A stretch of 61,300 nucleotides of DNA, from assembly GCA_002369255.1 (NCBI GenBank), contig DFFO01000104.1:1-61300 (forward strand), in the 5' to 3' direction. The stretch is from Lachnospiraceae bacterium UBA3774 (lineage in GTDB: Bacteria > Bacillota > Clostridia > Lachnospirales > Lachnospiraceae). The notes beneath the pieces were generated by a model that did no database searches, had not been told where the DNA came from, and saw only the letters and a program-made list of their open reading frames with translations. Both the position numbers and the translations under genes were made by a program. Shown here in pieces: positions 19,268 to 28,426 of the stretch (positions are counted from its first letter, which is position 1; each line of letters opens with the position of its first letter).

Positions 19268-21016
19268 ATGAAAAAACTAATAATTCTGTTTGCCGCAGCT
19301 GTTATCGGAATGGTTTTCGCTGCGGGCTGCGGAGGCTCCGGGAACGGCGGAGGAAGCGAGGACGCCGTATCGCTTGTGCTTGCCAAGGACAATGCGACTG
19401 ATTATTCGATCGTCAGCTATTTTTCCGACGACTCGATCGCGGACGAATACAAGACAACGCTTACCATCAAGACGGGCGCGCAGTTTACAGTTGCAAAGGA
19501 AGCTTCCGGAAAGGCCATATATATAGGTACGGCCAAGGAGCTTGCAGGAAAGGGCGGCACGGACCCGGGCATTACCTACAGCCAGTATGAGATCCGCGCA
19601 AACGGCGACGATCTGATAATATCCGTCGGAACGGAAGTCATGGCAAAGGATGTATGCGGACTTCTGCGCGCCATGATAGTAAAGCTCGATGACGGTTCCT
19701 TTGCGATCAGCTCGGAAAGCTTCGGAATAAAAAATGTTTGCGAAATCAGTGAGGTTGTTCCTATGTTTGAAACGGAAAGCGGAGAAATGCAGGAGTTGCA
19801 TGATTGTGGATTTGATCATTATGAAGTAATATATTCGGGAATGGACAAATCCGGCGCTGACGCTGAAATAGCCGCTTATGAAAAACAGCTTTCGGACGCG
19901 GGATACACGCTTTTCCAGGAAAATGAAATAGCAAACAACAGGTTCATGACCTATACCAAGGGCGATACGGAAATACACTGCAACTATTTTTATCTCATGC
20001 ATGAATTCCGCATCATTTACGGAAAACTGAATTATCTCGGCCCGCAGACGCCTGTGACAGACTATGAAAAGGTAACCGAGCCGACGATCTCGGAGATCGG
20101 AATGTCGGAGAGCGTTCAGTGCAACGTTATTCAGCTCGCTGACGGAAGCTTTGTCATAATAGACGGAGGCTGGGGCAGCGACGCGGACAAGACGTACAGC
20201 TACAAAAACGATGCCGGAGAGACTGTCGAAAAGACATATCACCGCGACTACAAGGCTGATATGAAGGCCCTTTGGGACTTCCTTGAAAGCAAGGCTCCAC
20301 AAGGAACAAAGCCCCAGGTAACTTGGATGATCACACATGCCGACCCGGATCATATCTGTCTTTTCCCTCCGTTTTTAAAGGAGTACTCGTCGAAATTTGA
20401 CTTAAAGACAATTATCTACAATTTCCCCAACCTGTATAACATAGGTTTGGGAACCGGCAGCTCCACGAATGACCCTGTGACGTTTACAGGCTATATCACG
20501 GCGTTTATAGATTCGGCAAATACGTATTATCCGGACGTAAACCACTATATTTACCATACTGGCCAAAAGCTGTATCTGCCGGGCTGCGAGCTTGAATTCC
20601 TCATGTCTCATGAAGATTTCTGGCCTCACGAGATGTCGTGGATGAACGATACCAGCGGAGCGTGGAGATTTACCTTCGACGACAGTAAAAAGACCGCGTT
20701 TTTCCTCGGAGACTGTTCCGAAGGAATGAACAACATGATGGCGCAGATATTCGGCGATTATCTGAAGAGCGACATCTTCCAGCCGGCACATCACGGTTCA
20801 AACGGCGGCACGCTTGCGCTTTACCGTCTGGTAGATCCGGAAGTATGCTTCTGGACGTGCGCCGACTTCCCGTTCTATAATGATGCCAGACATACGGGAA
20901 CCAAAGAGGGTTGGGACTTTAATGCTTTCCTGCGCAACTCGCAGAAAGTAAAGTATCATTTCACCAATTCCGAAACGCATACGCTTATCGTTTCCACCCT
21001 TGAGGAAGAAAAGTAA
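19268..21016 (+). CDS. ComEC-like MBL-fold lipoprotein
   Basis: A 582-residue exported hydrolase. The signal peptide ends in lipobox FAAGC, so it should be lipid-anchored outside the cell. The C-terminal two thirds hold THADPDH (356-362), FLGDCSEG, AHHGSNGG (H508, H509) and WTCADFPFYNDARHTG, all shared with the secreted MBL-NPCBM protein at 4818. The N-terminal 170 residues are unique. I take ATG 19268, with GAGG seven bases upstream; a GTG at 19253 is possible. The fold resembles the nuclease domain of ComEC, but there is no channel domain. Its place after the binding protein suggests processing of an imported or surface substrate; the reaction is unknown. Confidence 0.8.
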   Translation: MKKLIILFAAAVIGMVFAAGCGGSGNGGGSEDAVSLVLAKDNATDYSIVSYFSDDSIADEYKTTLTIKTGAQFTVAKEASGKAIYIGTAKELAGKGGTDPGITYSQYEIRANGDDLIISVGTEVMAKDVCGLLRAMIVKLDDGSFAISSESFGIKNVCEISEVVPMFETESGEMQELHDCGFDHYEVIYSGMDKSGADAEIAAYEKQLSDAGYTLFQENEIANNRFMTYTKGDTEIHCNYFYLMHEFRIIYGKLNYLGPQTPVTDYEKVTEPTISEIGMSESVQCNVIQLADGSFVIIDGGWGSDADKTYSYKNDAGETVEKTYHRDYKADMKALWDFLESKAPQGTKPQVTWMITHADPDHICLFPPFLKEYSSKFDLKTIIYNFPNLYNIGLGTGSSTNDPVTFTGYITAFIDSANTYYPDVNHYIYHTGQKLYLPGCELEFLMSHEDFWPHEMSWMNDTSGAWRFTFDDSKKTAFFLGDCSEGMNNMMAQIFGDYLKSDIFQPAHHGSNGGTLALYRLVDPEVCFWTCADFPFYNDARHTGTKEGWDFNAFLRNSQKVKYHFTNSETHTLIVSTLEEEK

Positions 21017-21034
21017 TTTTTTCACGGAGTTTTT

Positions 21035-23290
21035 ATGAAATCTAAGATCAAGTCGGTTTTTCACCTTGCGTGGCCGTACATTGCCATAGCCCTGCTGCCT
21101 GTGATGGCTGTAATACTGCTCAGCAATTATATTGCGAACAAAGCGTCACAGGAAACGCTTCTGGCATGGCAGGAATCCGTAAAGGTCGCGTCTGACAGGG
21201 TGAACAGTAAGATCGAAACTGTCGAAGAACTTGCATACTTCATTGCTCGAAGCGACGTTGTCAGCAGCTACGTTTTTGAGAAAAAGACAGGCGAATCTGA
21301 CCGGCAGAGCAGCGCGCAGGTGAAAAACCTTCTTGACGGGATATCAAGAAACGAAAACATTACGGAAATATTCTTTTATGACGGATATGCCGACAGGATA
21401 ATCGCGTCGGATACCATTCTCGACAATGCGGAAATGTTTTTCCGTTATCAGTACATCTATGATGATTGCACGTCAAAGGAAGCCGCACAGGCTATAAAAA
21501 ACTATGCCAAGAACTACGGCTTTTCCAAGACCAGACACGTTATCAGCGACGGAAGACCTTCAGATGTAATCGAATACATTATTCTTGCGCCCATCGAAAA
21601 GCCCGGTGAAAATACGTCAAGACTGGTGCTTGCCATTGACACCGAAAATCTCTTTCGTGATATTAAAGATCTTATGACGGCGGATACGTCATTTTGCGTC
21701 GTCGGAGACAAGGGCGTTATGTATTCATTCGGAACGGTCACCGACGAGCAGTCGGGCGCGGATCTTTCAAGCGAACTGCTGCAGATGACGGGACGGGCAG
21801 ACAGTTATTACGGTATGCAAAGGACCATAAACGGCGGCCTTTGGCAGATCAGATTTTTTGTTCCCTCCGAAGAACTTGAACAGACTGCCGGCTATATCGC
21901 TCTCAGACTTTTGCCCGCCCTCGCGATCATCCTGCTGTGTCTTATTCTTTGCATCTACTTCACGCATAAAAACCATATGCAGATAAGACAGATTCTCGAC
22001 ACCCTGAAAAGCGGGGATGCCGAACCGGAAAATGACCGGCAGGAATTTGTCGATTACAAGCTGGTACACAGTTATGCGGAGGTGGCGGCAAGCCGGAACG
22101 TGGACGCACGCGAAAAGATCAAAAAGCTTCAGCTTTCTCAGAGAAACACTACGTTCAAGCATCTCCTCAAGGGCACCTATGCAAGTGACGACGACAAGAG
22201 GACTGCGCTTGAAAATCTGGAACTCGGAGAGGTTGCGGATAAGTACGCCGTTATTTGTATCCGTTACAACGATCTTACAAACGTGTTCGATACGGAAGAT
22301 TCCGGAGTGCGCGAATTGATCCTGGAACTGCTTGAAAACGAGATCGGTACGGGAATGGAGATAGTTGATACCTCTCCGTTTGAGCTGTCGTGTATCATGG
22401 AAGCGGGCGAGGATTTCGCTCAGACCGTTAATGAAATAGTTTCACTGCTCAACGTACAGATCAATTACAAATACAACGCCGATCTGCGGATCGGAGCCGG
22501 TGAGGCGGTGGACAGCCTTGCCGATATATCCGTCTCATACAAACAGGCCTGCGAAACGATCCGTTACAGCGAAAATACCGGTAAAAAGATTTATTTCTAT
22601 TCGCAGGCGGATCTTTCCGGAGACGTTATCTATTATCCGGAGCAGACCGATGATAAGATCAGCAATTACATAATTGCCGGATATGCCGATGAGGCGATTT
22701 CAGAGATTGACGAAATCTACAAAAAAAACATTACGGAAAACACACGGATCCTTTCCGCAGAGGCAATAAGCCTTCTTCGGTTCCGCGTCACCAATGCGGT
22801 ATTATCCGTTGCGGAAAAGATGGACGTGCAGTTGTCACAGGAGTATATAGGGTTTATTAACGAAAAAGATATCAACAGATATTTTCAGGAAGTGAAGGGT
22901 ACTGTTATAATTATGACTGAGAAATTGACAGATAAAAAGAGCAACGTGCAGAATTCTCTCGCAGTTCAGATAAACGATTATATCGGAGAGCATTTTTCGG
23001 ACAGCGGGTTGAATATCAAACAGGTTGCATGGCATTTTCATTTTCATGAAAACTATATTTCAAATATTTATCGCAGGGAGTACAATACAAATCTATCCAC
23101 TGCGATCGAAAAACTGCGTATAGAAAAAGCCTGCGATCTGCTTGAAAACTCAAACATAAAGATCGGGGCCGTTTCTGAATCCGTAGGTTATGCGCTGGAT
23201 TCGAGCTTCAGAAGAGCTTTTAAAAAGCTTACGGGCCTGTCTCCGGTCGAATACCGCAATCTGCATCGCGGCGAGAAAAAAGAAGACTGA
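21035..23290 (+). CDS. Membrane-bound AraC-family sensor-regulator
   Basis: A 751-residue protein with a transmembrane helix near residues 10-32, an extracytoplasmic sensing domain to about 280, a second helix near 284-306, a cytosolic linker and a C-terminal double helix-turn-helix. The latter includes IKQVAWHFHFHENYISNIYR and ends in RRAFKKLTGLSPVEYR, the AraC signature. This one-protein layout is common beside Lpl/Yes-type sugar operons in Firmicutes, where it senses an external ligand and activates its own operon. It is the obvious candidate to act at the operator at 15441 and perhaps at 1286; this is inference. Confidence 0.88.
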   Translation: MKSKIKSVFHLAWPYIAIALLPVMAVILLSNYIANKASQETLLAWQESVKVASDRVNSKIETVEELAYFIARSDVVSSYVFEKKTGESDRQSSAQVKNLLDGISRNENITEIFFYDGYADRIIASDTILDNAEMFFRYQYIYDDCTSKEAAQAIKNYAKNYGFSKTRHVISDGRPSDVIEYIILAPIEKPGENTSRLVLAIDTENLFRDIKDLMTADTSFCVVGDKGVMYSFGTVTDEQSGADLSSELLQMTGRADSYYGMQRTINGGLWQIRFFVPSEELEQTAGYIALRLLPALAIILLCLILCIYFTHKNHMQIRQILDTLKSGDAEPENDRQEFVDYKLVHSYAEVAASRNVDAREKIKKLQLSQRNTTFKHLLKGTYASDDDKRTALENLELGEVADKYAVICIRYNDLTNVFDTEDSGVRELILELLENEIGTGMEIVDTSPFELSCIMEAGEDFAQTVNEIVSLLNVQINYKYNADLRIGAGEAVDSLADISVSYKQACETIRYSENTGKKIYFYSQADLSGDVIYYPEQTDDKISNYIIAGYADEAISEIDEIYKKNITENTRILSAEAISLLRFRVTNAVLSVAEKMDVQLSQEYIGFINEKDINRYFQEVKGTVIIMTEKLTDKKSNVQNSLAVQINDYIGEHFSDSGLNIKQVAWHFHFHENYISNIYRREYNTNLSTAIEKLRIEKACDLLENSNIKIGAVSESVGYALDSSFRRAFKKLTGLSPVEYRNLHRGEKKED

Positions 23291-23319
23291 AAAACTGTCA
23301 TAAACAGGGGTGAACATTC

Positions 23320-24174
23320 ATGAACAATGTTTTTTTACGTTTTCCGGGAGGAAAAGTAAAGGCTGTAACACTCAGCTATGACGATAATGTGACTGATGAC
23401 GTAAGGCTTTCGCAGATCATGCAAAAGTACGGTCTGCGCGGCACTTTTAATGTAAACAGCGGTCAGTTTTCGCCTGAAGGAAGTACGGGAGACGTGGGAA
23501 AACACGGCCACAGAAGGCTTACGCTAAACGAAAGCCTTGAACTTCATGCAAAAGACAAAATGGAGATAGCCTGTCACGGAGTGACGCATCCTTTTTTGGA
23601 ACAGCTTCCCGCCCCTGCGTGCCTTGGCGAGATCGCAAACGACAGACAGAATCTGGAAGACGCCTATGGCTGTATGGTGCGCGGAATAGCATATCCCTTC
23701 GGCACATTCAATGAAAATGTTATAGCCGCGGCAAAAAGCAGCGGCATTGTTTACGGCAGGACTACTGTAAGCTCCAGATCTTTTCTGCTTCCGGAAGACT
23801 GGATGAAATGGGACCCCACCTGCCATCATACCGTTCCGGATCTTATGGAACTGGTAGAGAGATTCCTGGGAGAAAAGCGCAGATGGAGGCCCATGCTTTT
23901 TTATCTGTGGGGTCACAGCTATGAATTTGGCGACAATGACAGCTGGCAGATACTGGAAGAATTCGGAAAGCTCATTGGCGGACGAGATGATATCTGGTAT
24001 GCCACCAATATTGAAATATACGATTATGTAGAGGCTTACGGGAGACTTGTTTTCTCTGCGGACTGCAAAAAGGTTTACAATCCTACCGCGACCCGGCTTT
24101 GGCTTGAAACAGCCGCCGGAGTATATGAAATTGCTCCCGGGCAGACCTGCAGCATTATGATTGAAAAACAATAA
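23320..24174 (+). CDS. Polysaccharide deacetylase-like (NodB-fold) protein, cytosolic
   Basis: A 284-residue protein with NodB-homology motifs: TLSYDDNVTDD near residue 20 (catalytic and metal Asp) and CHGVTHPF near 87 (H-x3-H metal pair). Family enzymes are metal-dependent de-N- or de-O-acetylases. There is no signal peptide or membrane helix, so it should act inside the cell, perhaps on acetylated oligosaccharides brought in by the transporter. It lies 29 bp after the regulator gene with a GGGGTG ribosome binding site. Confidence 0.8.
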   Translation: MNNVFLRFPGGKVKAVTLSYDDNVTDDVRLSQIMQKYGLRGTFNVNSGQFSPEGSTGDVGKHGHRRLTLNESLELHAKDKMEIACHGVTHPFLEQLPAPACLGEIANDRQNLEDAYGCMVRGIAYPFGTFNENVIAAAKSSGIVYGRTTVSSRSFLLPEDWMKWDPTCHHTVPDLMELVERFLGEKRRWRPMLFYLWGHSYEFGDNDSWQILEEFGKLIGGRDDIWYATNIEIYDYVEAYGRLVFSADCKKVYNPTATRLWLETAAGVYEIAPGQTCSIMIEKQ

Positions 24175-24210
24175 GCGCATTTTTGCGCCTTACAAAAAGG
24201 AGATATACGG

Positions 24211-24975
24211 ATGGATAAGTATTACGGCTTTGCGCAAAAGCTGAAAAACAGAGAAAAAACCGTCGGAACGACGATGTCTCTTTTAAATGCGCCCCTGCTT
24301 CTTCCGCAGATGAACAGGGATGATCTGGATTTTATAGTGTTTGATCTTGAGCACGGCGTATTTGACGCGCAAAACGCTCAGCAGTCGCTTAACGTATGCA
24401 GGCTGATGGGCGTTCCTACGATCATGAGAGTTCAGGACGCGCTTTATCATCTTATGGCAAAAGCCGTCGATATGGGCGGAGACGGAATCATGGTTCCGCG
24501 GACGGAGTCTTTGGAACAGCTTCGCACTGCGCTTGACGCACTGTTTTTCGCACCGATCGGCAGAAAAGGCTGCGGCGGTCACGGACAGTTTCGTCCCGGC
24601 GAAAAGCCTGAGGACTTCAACAAGACCCGTTTTCTTATGCCGCAGATAGAGTCAAGAAAAGGTATCGACCTGCTTCCGCAGATGCTCGAGGAATACGGAG
24701 AGTATATAAATGCCGTTATGATAGGCCCTTATGATATGTCCGTAATGCTCGGAACACCGTTCAATGTACGATCTGACGTCATGAGAAGCGCAATCGCTGA
24801 GGTATTTGAGATAAGCGCAAAATACGGAAAATCGTGCGGAATCTTCTGCGACGACGAAGAACTTGCTGCGCAGTACCGCGCCATGGGAGCAAATGTTTTA
24901 TGGCTTGCAACGGACAAAGACTTCTTCCTTCGCGGCTACCGTCAGGAAATGGACGCCGTAAAGAAACTGGACTAA
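24211..24975 (+). CDS. HpcH/HpaI-family aldolase
   Basis: A 254-residue class II pyruvate-type aldolase. Visible signatures are FDLEHGVFD near residue 47, the Arg-containing MRVQDA, GIMVPRTES, metal ligands in MPQIES, and IGPYDMSVMLG. Family members cleave 2-keto-3-deoxy acids (rhamnonate, glucarate) or related 4-hydroxy-2-oxo acids to pyruvate plus an aldehyde. AAAAAGGAG precedes ATG. With the following dehydrogenase and aldo/keto reductase it suggests oxidative catabolism of a sugar acid, but no matching dehydratase is seen in the window. Confidence 0.85.
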   Translation: MDKYYGFAQKLKNREKTVGTTMSLLNAPLLLPQMNRDDLDFIVFDLEHGVFDAQNAQQSLNVCRLMGVPTIMRVQDALYHLMAKAVDMGGDGIMVPRTESLEQLRTALDALFFAPIGRKGCGGHGQFRPGEKPEDFNKTRFLMPQIESRKGIDLLPQMLEEYGEYINAVMIGPYDMSVMLGTPFNVRSDVMRSAIAEVFEISAKYGKSCGIFCDDEELAAQYRAMGANVLWLATDKDFFLRGYRQEMDAVKKLD

Positions 24976-24991
24976 AATAAAGGAAAAGCAC

Positions 24992-25948
24992 ATGAAGATA
25001 GTTATTCTTGATCATCCGAGAGAAAATCCGGGTGAAATTGACTGGAGTGAATTTGACAAATACGGAGAGGTGACGCGGTATGAACGCACACTTCCCGGGC
25101 AGGTGGCGGAGAGAATAGGAGACGCCGACGTAGTTTTTTTGAACAAGACCGACGTAACAAAAGAAGATCTTTCCCGCTGCCCGAATCTCAAATTTATCAG
25201 CGTGATCGCGACGGGTTACAATACGGTGGACGTAAAAGCAGCCAGGGAGCTCGGCATTCCCGTTTCAAACGTTCCTTCCTACGGTACTGAGGCCATAGGA
25301 CAGCATGCAATAGCTCTTTTGCTCGAGATCACCGACCACGTGGCTCACCACGACGCAGAGGTAAGAAAGGGGCGCAAAGGCGGAGAAAACGACTGGTGCT
25401 TCTGGGATTATCCGAGTATCGAGCTTGAGAACAAGACAATGGGCATTATCGGTCTCGGACGGATCGGACAGGTAACTTCCCGCGTTGCGCAGGCCTTTGG
25501 AATGAAGGTTCTGGCCTATGACATGTATCAGAACAAAGCTCTTGAAAACGAACAGTGCCGTTATACCGATCTTGACACGCTGCTGCGCGAATCAGATGTG
25601 ATCGCGCTGCATTGTCCGCTTTTCCCGGAAACGGAAAATATCATAAACAAAGACAACATTGCCAAAATGAAGGACGGTGTGATCATAATAAACAATAGCC
25701 GAGGAGCTCTTGTTGTGGAGGAAGATCTTGCTGCGGCACTGAAAAGCGGAAAGGTATATGCCGCGGGAATCGACGCAGTAAGAAACGAACCGATTACTCC
25801 CGACAATCCTTTGCTTCATGCTCCGAACGTATTTTTTACGCCCCATATCAGCTGGGCGGCCATTGAATGCAGGCAGCGTCTGATAGACTATTCGCTTGAC
25901 AATCTGAAAGCTTTTTTGAATAAAGAGCCGATAAATATAGTTAACTGA
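24992..25948 (+). CDS. D-isomer-specific 2-hydroxyacid dehydrogenase
   Basis: A 318-residue NAD(P)-dependent dehydrogenase. The Rossmann signature GIIGLGRIGQ lies near residues 150-159. The catalytic triad is visible as Arg in NNSRGALV, Glu in NEPITPDNP, and His in TPHISWAA. The HISWA context is typical of hydroxypyruvate reductase/glycerate dehydrogenase members rather than lactate or phosphoglycerate dehydrogenases. It is likely to interconvert a 2-keto acid and D-2-hydroxy acid produced by the pathway of this operon. The substrate is not certain. Confidence 0.88.
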   Translation: MKIVILDHPRENPGEIDWSEFDKYGEVTRYERTLPGQVAERIGDADVVFLNKTDVTKEDLSRCPNLKFISVIATGYNTVDVKAARELGIPVSNVPSYGTEAIGQHAIALLLEITDHVAHHDAEVRKGRKGGENDWCFWDYPSIELENKTMGIIGLGRIGQVTSRVAQAFGMKVLAYDMYQNKALENEQCRYTDLDTLLRESDVIALHCPLFPETENIINKDNIAKMKDGVIIINNSRGALVVEEDLAAALKSGKVYAAGIDAVRNEPITPDNPLLHAPNVFFTPHISWAAIECRQRLIDYSLDNLKAFLNKEPINIVN

Positions 25949-25978
25949 TCCGACAGGATTTTTCGACGGAGGAAAAAA

Positions 25979-26974
25979 ATGAAGTATTCAAACATTAAAG
26001 GACTTGAAAAGCCTGTTTCAAAGCTTGTTTTCGGAACGGCCACGCCAAAGCTTTTCGCGGCGGTGGCTCCGGATGCCGGCGAGAAGGAAAAAGAAGAAGC
26101 GTTTGCGCTTCTCGATATGGTATATGAGGCCGGAATAAATACTTTCGACTGCGCCGCTCACTACGGCGAGGAAATCACCGGCGAGTGGATGGAAAAAAGA
26201 GGCATAAGAGATAAGTGCTCCGTCATTACCAAATGCGCGCATCCGAACAAGTGGCGCACCCGCGTAAACGACTTTGATATTCTTGCGGACGCACACGACT
26301 CGCTTGTCAAGCTGCGTACGGACTGCATTGATATTTATATGCTTCACCGCGACGATCATACGGTGCCGGTAGATACGATCGTGGAAACGCTGAACAGGCT
26401 TTACGATGAAGGAAAGATAAAAGTCTTCGGAGGCTCAAACTGGACTCATACAAGAATAGAAGAAGCCAACGAATATGCATACAAGCACTCTCTGAAGCCT
26501 TTTAGCGTATCAAGTCCGAATTTCGGGCTTGCAAGACAGGTAAACGATCCATGGCGCTGCGACGCTCCTCTCGGAGACGGCTGCGTAACGATTTCCGGTC
26601 CTGAAAACAGCGACGCCAGAGAGTGGTATGCAAAATCGGGCATGGCGGTTTTTGCTTATTCAAGCCTTGCAAGAGGCCTGCTTTCAGGTCTGTTTAAGAG
26701 CAGCGATCCGGAAGGCGCGAAAAAAATAATGGACGGCCCCGGTATCACGGGATATTACAGTCCGGATAACATAGAAAGGCTGCGCCGCTGCGAAGTGCTT
26801 GCCGAGGAAAAAGGCGTGGGCGTAGCCCAGATAGCCCTTGCATGGATATTTAATCAAAAGTTTGACGTTTTCGCGCTCTCAAGCCCTGTTACCGGAGAGC
26901 AGATCGCGCAAAATTCGCGTGCTCTTGATATCAGACTCAGTGAAAAAGAAATCGACATGCTCGATCTGAAATAG
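25979..26974 (+). CDS. Aldo/keto reductase
   Basis: A 331-residue (alpha/beta)8 NADPH-dependent oxidoreductase. The AKR tetrad is complete: Asp and Tyr in TFDCAAHYGE, Lys in VITKCAHP, His in YMLHRDDH. The later GGSNWTHTRIEEA and ALAWIFNQ segments are also family features. It could reduce an aldehyde released by the aldolase or oxidise a sugar at C1. GGAGG lies six bases before ATG; its spacing places it firmly in the operon. Confidence 0.88.
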   Translation: MKYSNIKGLEKPVSKLVFGTATPKLFAAVAPDAGEKEKEEAFALLDMVYEAGINTFDCAAHYGEEITGEWMEKRGIRDKCSVITKCAHPNKWRTRVNDFDILADAHDSLVKLRTDCIDIYMLHRDDHTVPVDTIVETLNRLYDEGKIKVFGGSNWTHTRIEEANEYAYKHSLKPFSVSSPNFGLARQVNDPWRCDAPLGDGCVTISGPENSDAREWYAKSGMAVFAYSSLARGLLSGLFKSSDPEGAKKIMDGPGITGYYSPDNIERLRRCEVLAEEKGVGVAQIALAWIFNQKFDVFALSSPVTGEQIAQNSRALDIRLSEKEIDMLDLK

Positions 26975-26982
26975 GAGTAAAT

Positions 26983-27786
26983 ATGAAAAAACTGCCATGG
27001 GAGGGTGCTTTCCCTCCTTTCCGCATATTCGGGAATCTGTATTTTGTCGGTACTGTGCCGGCTTCTACTCACGTGGTAGATACCGGAGAGGGCCTTCTTG
27101 TCTTTGATCCGGGCTACCACCAGAGCCTGCATCTTGTAATAGACGGAATGCACAGACTCGGACTTGATCCGAAAGACACCAGATATATTTTCAATACGCA
27201 CGGACATATCGATCATCTGGGAGCCGCAAGGGCGCTGTCTCTTATGACCGGAGCAAAAACCGTGTTGGGACGAGCCGACAGACAGTATGCAAACGGGGAA
27301 CTGGATCTTACTTATGCCAAAGAGCTCGGAATGGTCTACAAAGAAGTTTTTGAACCGGACATCCTGTGGGATGGCGGCGAAAGCCTGACCGTGGGAAATA
27401 CCACGGTGACCTGTATGGCTACTCCCGGACATACTCCCGGCGCGCTTTCGTATTTCTTTAACGTTACGAACGGCAAAAAAACTTATCGCGCCTGTCTTCA
27501 CGGCGGTATGGGGATCAATACGATGAGCAGGGAATATCTTGAAAAATACGGGCTTTCCTTTTCCTGTCGTGACGAATTCAAAAAGGCAATGGAAAGGCTT
27601 TCCAGGGAAGACGTCGATATTTTTCTCGGAAATCATATGCAGCACAATCATACGCCGGAGCGTTATGAGCTTGTTATGGCGGGCGATGAGGAGGCTTTTG
27701 TTCATCCCGGCGAATCGGGTGAGTATGCGCTTTGGGCGATAGAGAACATGCAAAACATGATAAAAGAGGAAAGCGAAAATGAGTGA
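26983..27786 (+). CDS. MBL-fold metallo-hydrolase, subclass-B3-like
   Basis: A 267-residue cytosolic MBL protein. Zinc motifs are NTHGHIDHLG, ATPGHTPGALS, and a late GNHMQHNH. The Asp that bridges two metals in most family members is replaced in this alignment by the ACLHGGMGINTM region, as in B3 enzymes. No signal peptide is present, which argues against a beta-lactamase role; a lactonase or glyoxalase-like function inside a sugar-acid operon is more likely. The start codon of the next gene overlaps its end by eight bases, so they are translationally coupled. Confidence 0.75.
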   Translation: MKKLPWEGAFPPFRIFGNLYFVGTVPASTHVVDTGEGLLVFDPGYHQSLHLVIDGMHRLGLDPKDTRYIFNTHGHIDHLGAARALSLMTGAKTVLGRADRQYANGELDLTYAKELGMVYKEVFEPDILWDGGESLTVGNTTVTCMATPGHTPGALSYFFNVTNGKKTYRACLHGGMGINTMSREYLEKYGLSFSCRDEFKKAMERLSREDVDIFLGNHMQHNHTPERYELVMAGDEEAFVHPGESGEYALWAIENMQNMIKEESENE

Positions 27787-28426
27787 TGAGGGAGGCAGAG
27801 GATTTTTCCTGGGCCGCGGATCAAAATTTTTTGAATTTGCAAAAAAACTGAGCGAGCTTATGTGGCTCAATATTTTGACGGTTATTTGCTGCATCCCCGT
27901 TTTTACTATAGGCTGCGCCTTTTGCGCCATGCATAGAGTGCTTGTTTTGATCTATCGTGATGAGGAAACCACGATAACAAAAGCATATTTTGATTCGTTT
28001 AAGGAAAACTTCAAGCAGGCTCTTATCATCTGGCTGATCTATCTTTTGTACTTCGGTGTGCTGCTTGTAGATGATTTTGCCCTGCGCGCGCTTAACAATC
28101 CCACAATAGGATACCTGCGCATTCTTGTGCCGCTGCTTTCCATAATAGGGATACTTAGTATGCAGTGGTTCTTTGTTATGCAGTCCAGATACAAGCTGAC
28201 CGTAAAGGAAACTATAGTTTTCTCGTTCACGAGGATAATCGCGTTTCCGTTTCGGAGCATAATGATGGGTATATCGCTGATAGTTCCGGCGGTCATAGCG
28301 GCGCTTTTTCCCATCACGCTGATAGTAATGCTGCTGCTCGGCTTTAGCGCAAGCGGTATCATCAGCGTATGTTTTTACAACGGAGCTCTTAAAATAATGG
28401 AGGACGACGGAAGTGGAAATAACTGA
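27779..28426 (+). CDS. YesL-like DUF624 membrane protein
   Basis: A 215-residue protein with about five hydrophobic segments and the DUF624 hallmark LMWLNILTVICCIPVFTIGC near the N-terminus. DUF624/YesL proteins accompany CUT1 oligosaccharide importers and rhamnogalacturonan-type loci in Firmicutes; their molecular role is not established, but a helper role for the transporter is widely assumed. It overlaps the preceding gene by 8 bases and the following gene by 14. Confidence 0.85.
   Translation: MSDEGGRGFFLGRGSKFFEFAKKLSELMWLNILTVICCIPVFTIGCAFCAMHRVLVLIYRDEETTITKAYFDSFKENFKQALIIWLIYLLYFGVLLVDDFALRALNNPTIGYLRILVPLLSIIGILSMQWFFVMQSRYKLTVKETIVFSFTRIIAFPFRSIMMGISLIVPAVIAALFPITLIVMLLLGFSASGIISVCFYNGALKIMEDDGSGNN

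Noticed and set aside
4818..21016. DNA-uptake (ComEC) proteins
   Set aside because: Only the MBL domain is similar; the membrane channel and other competence genes are absent.
26983..27786. A metallo-beta-lactamase resistance gene
   Set aside because: The fold motifs fit the superfamily, but there is no signal peptide and the context is sugar catabolism; resistance is not supported.
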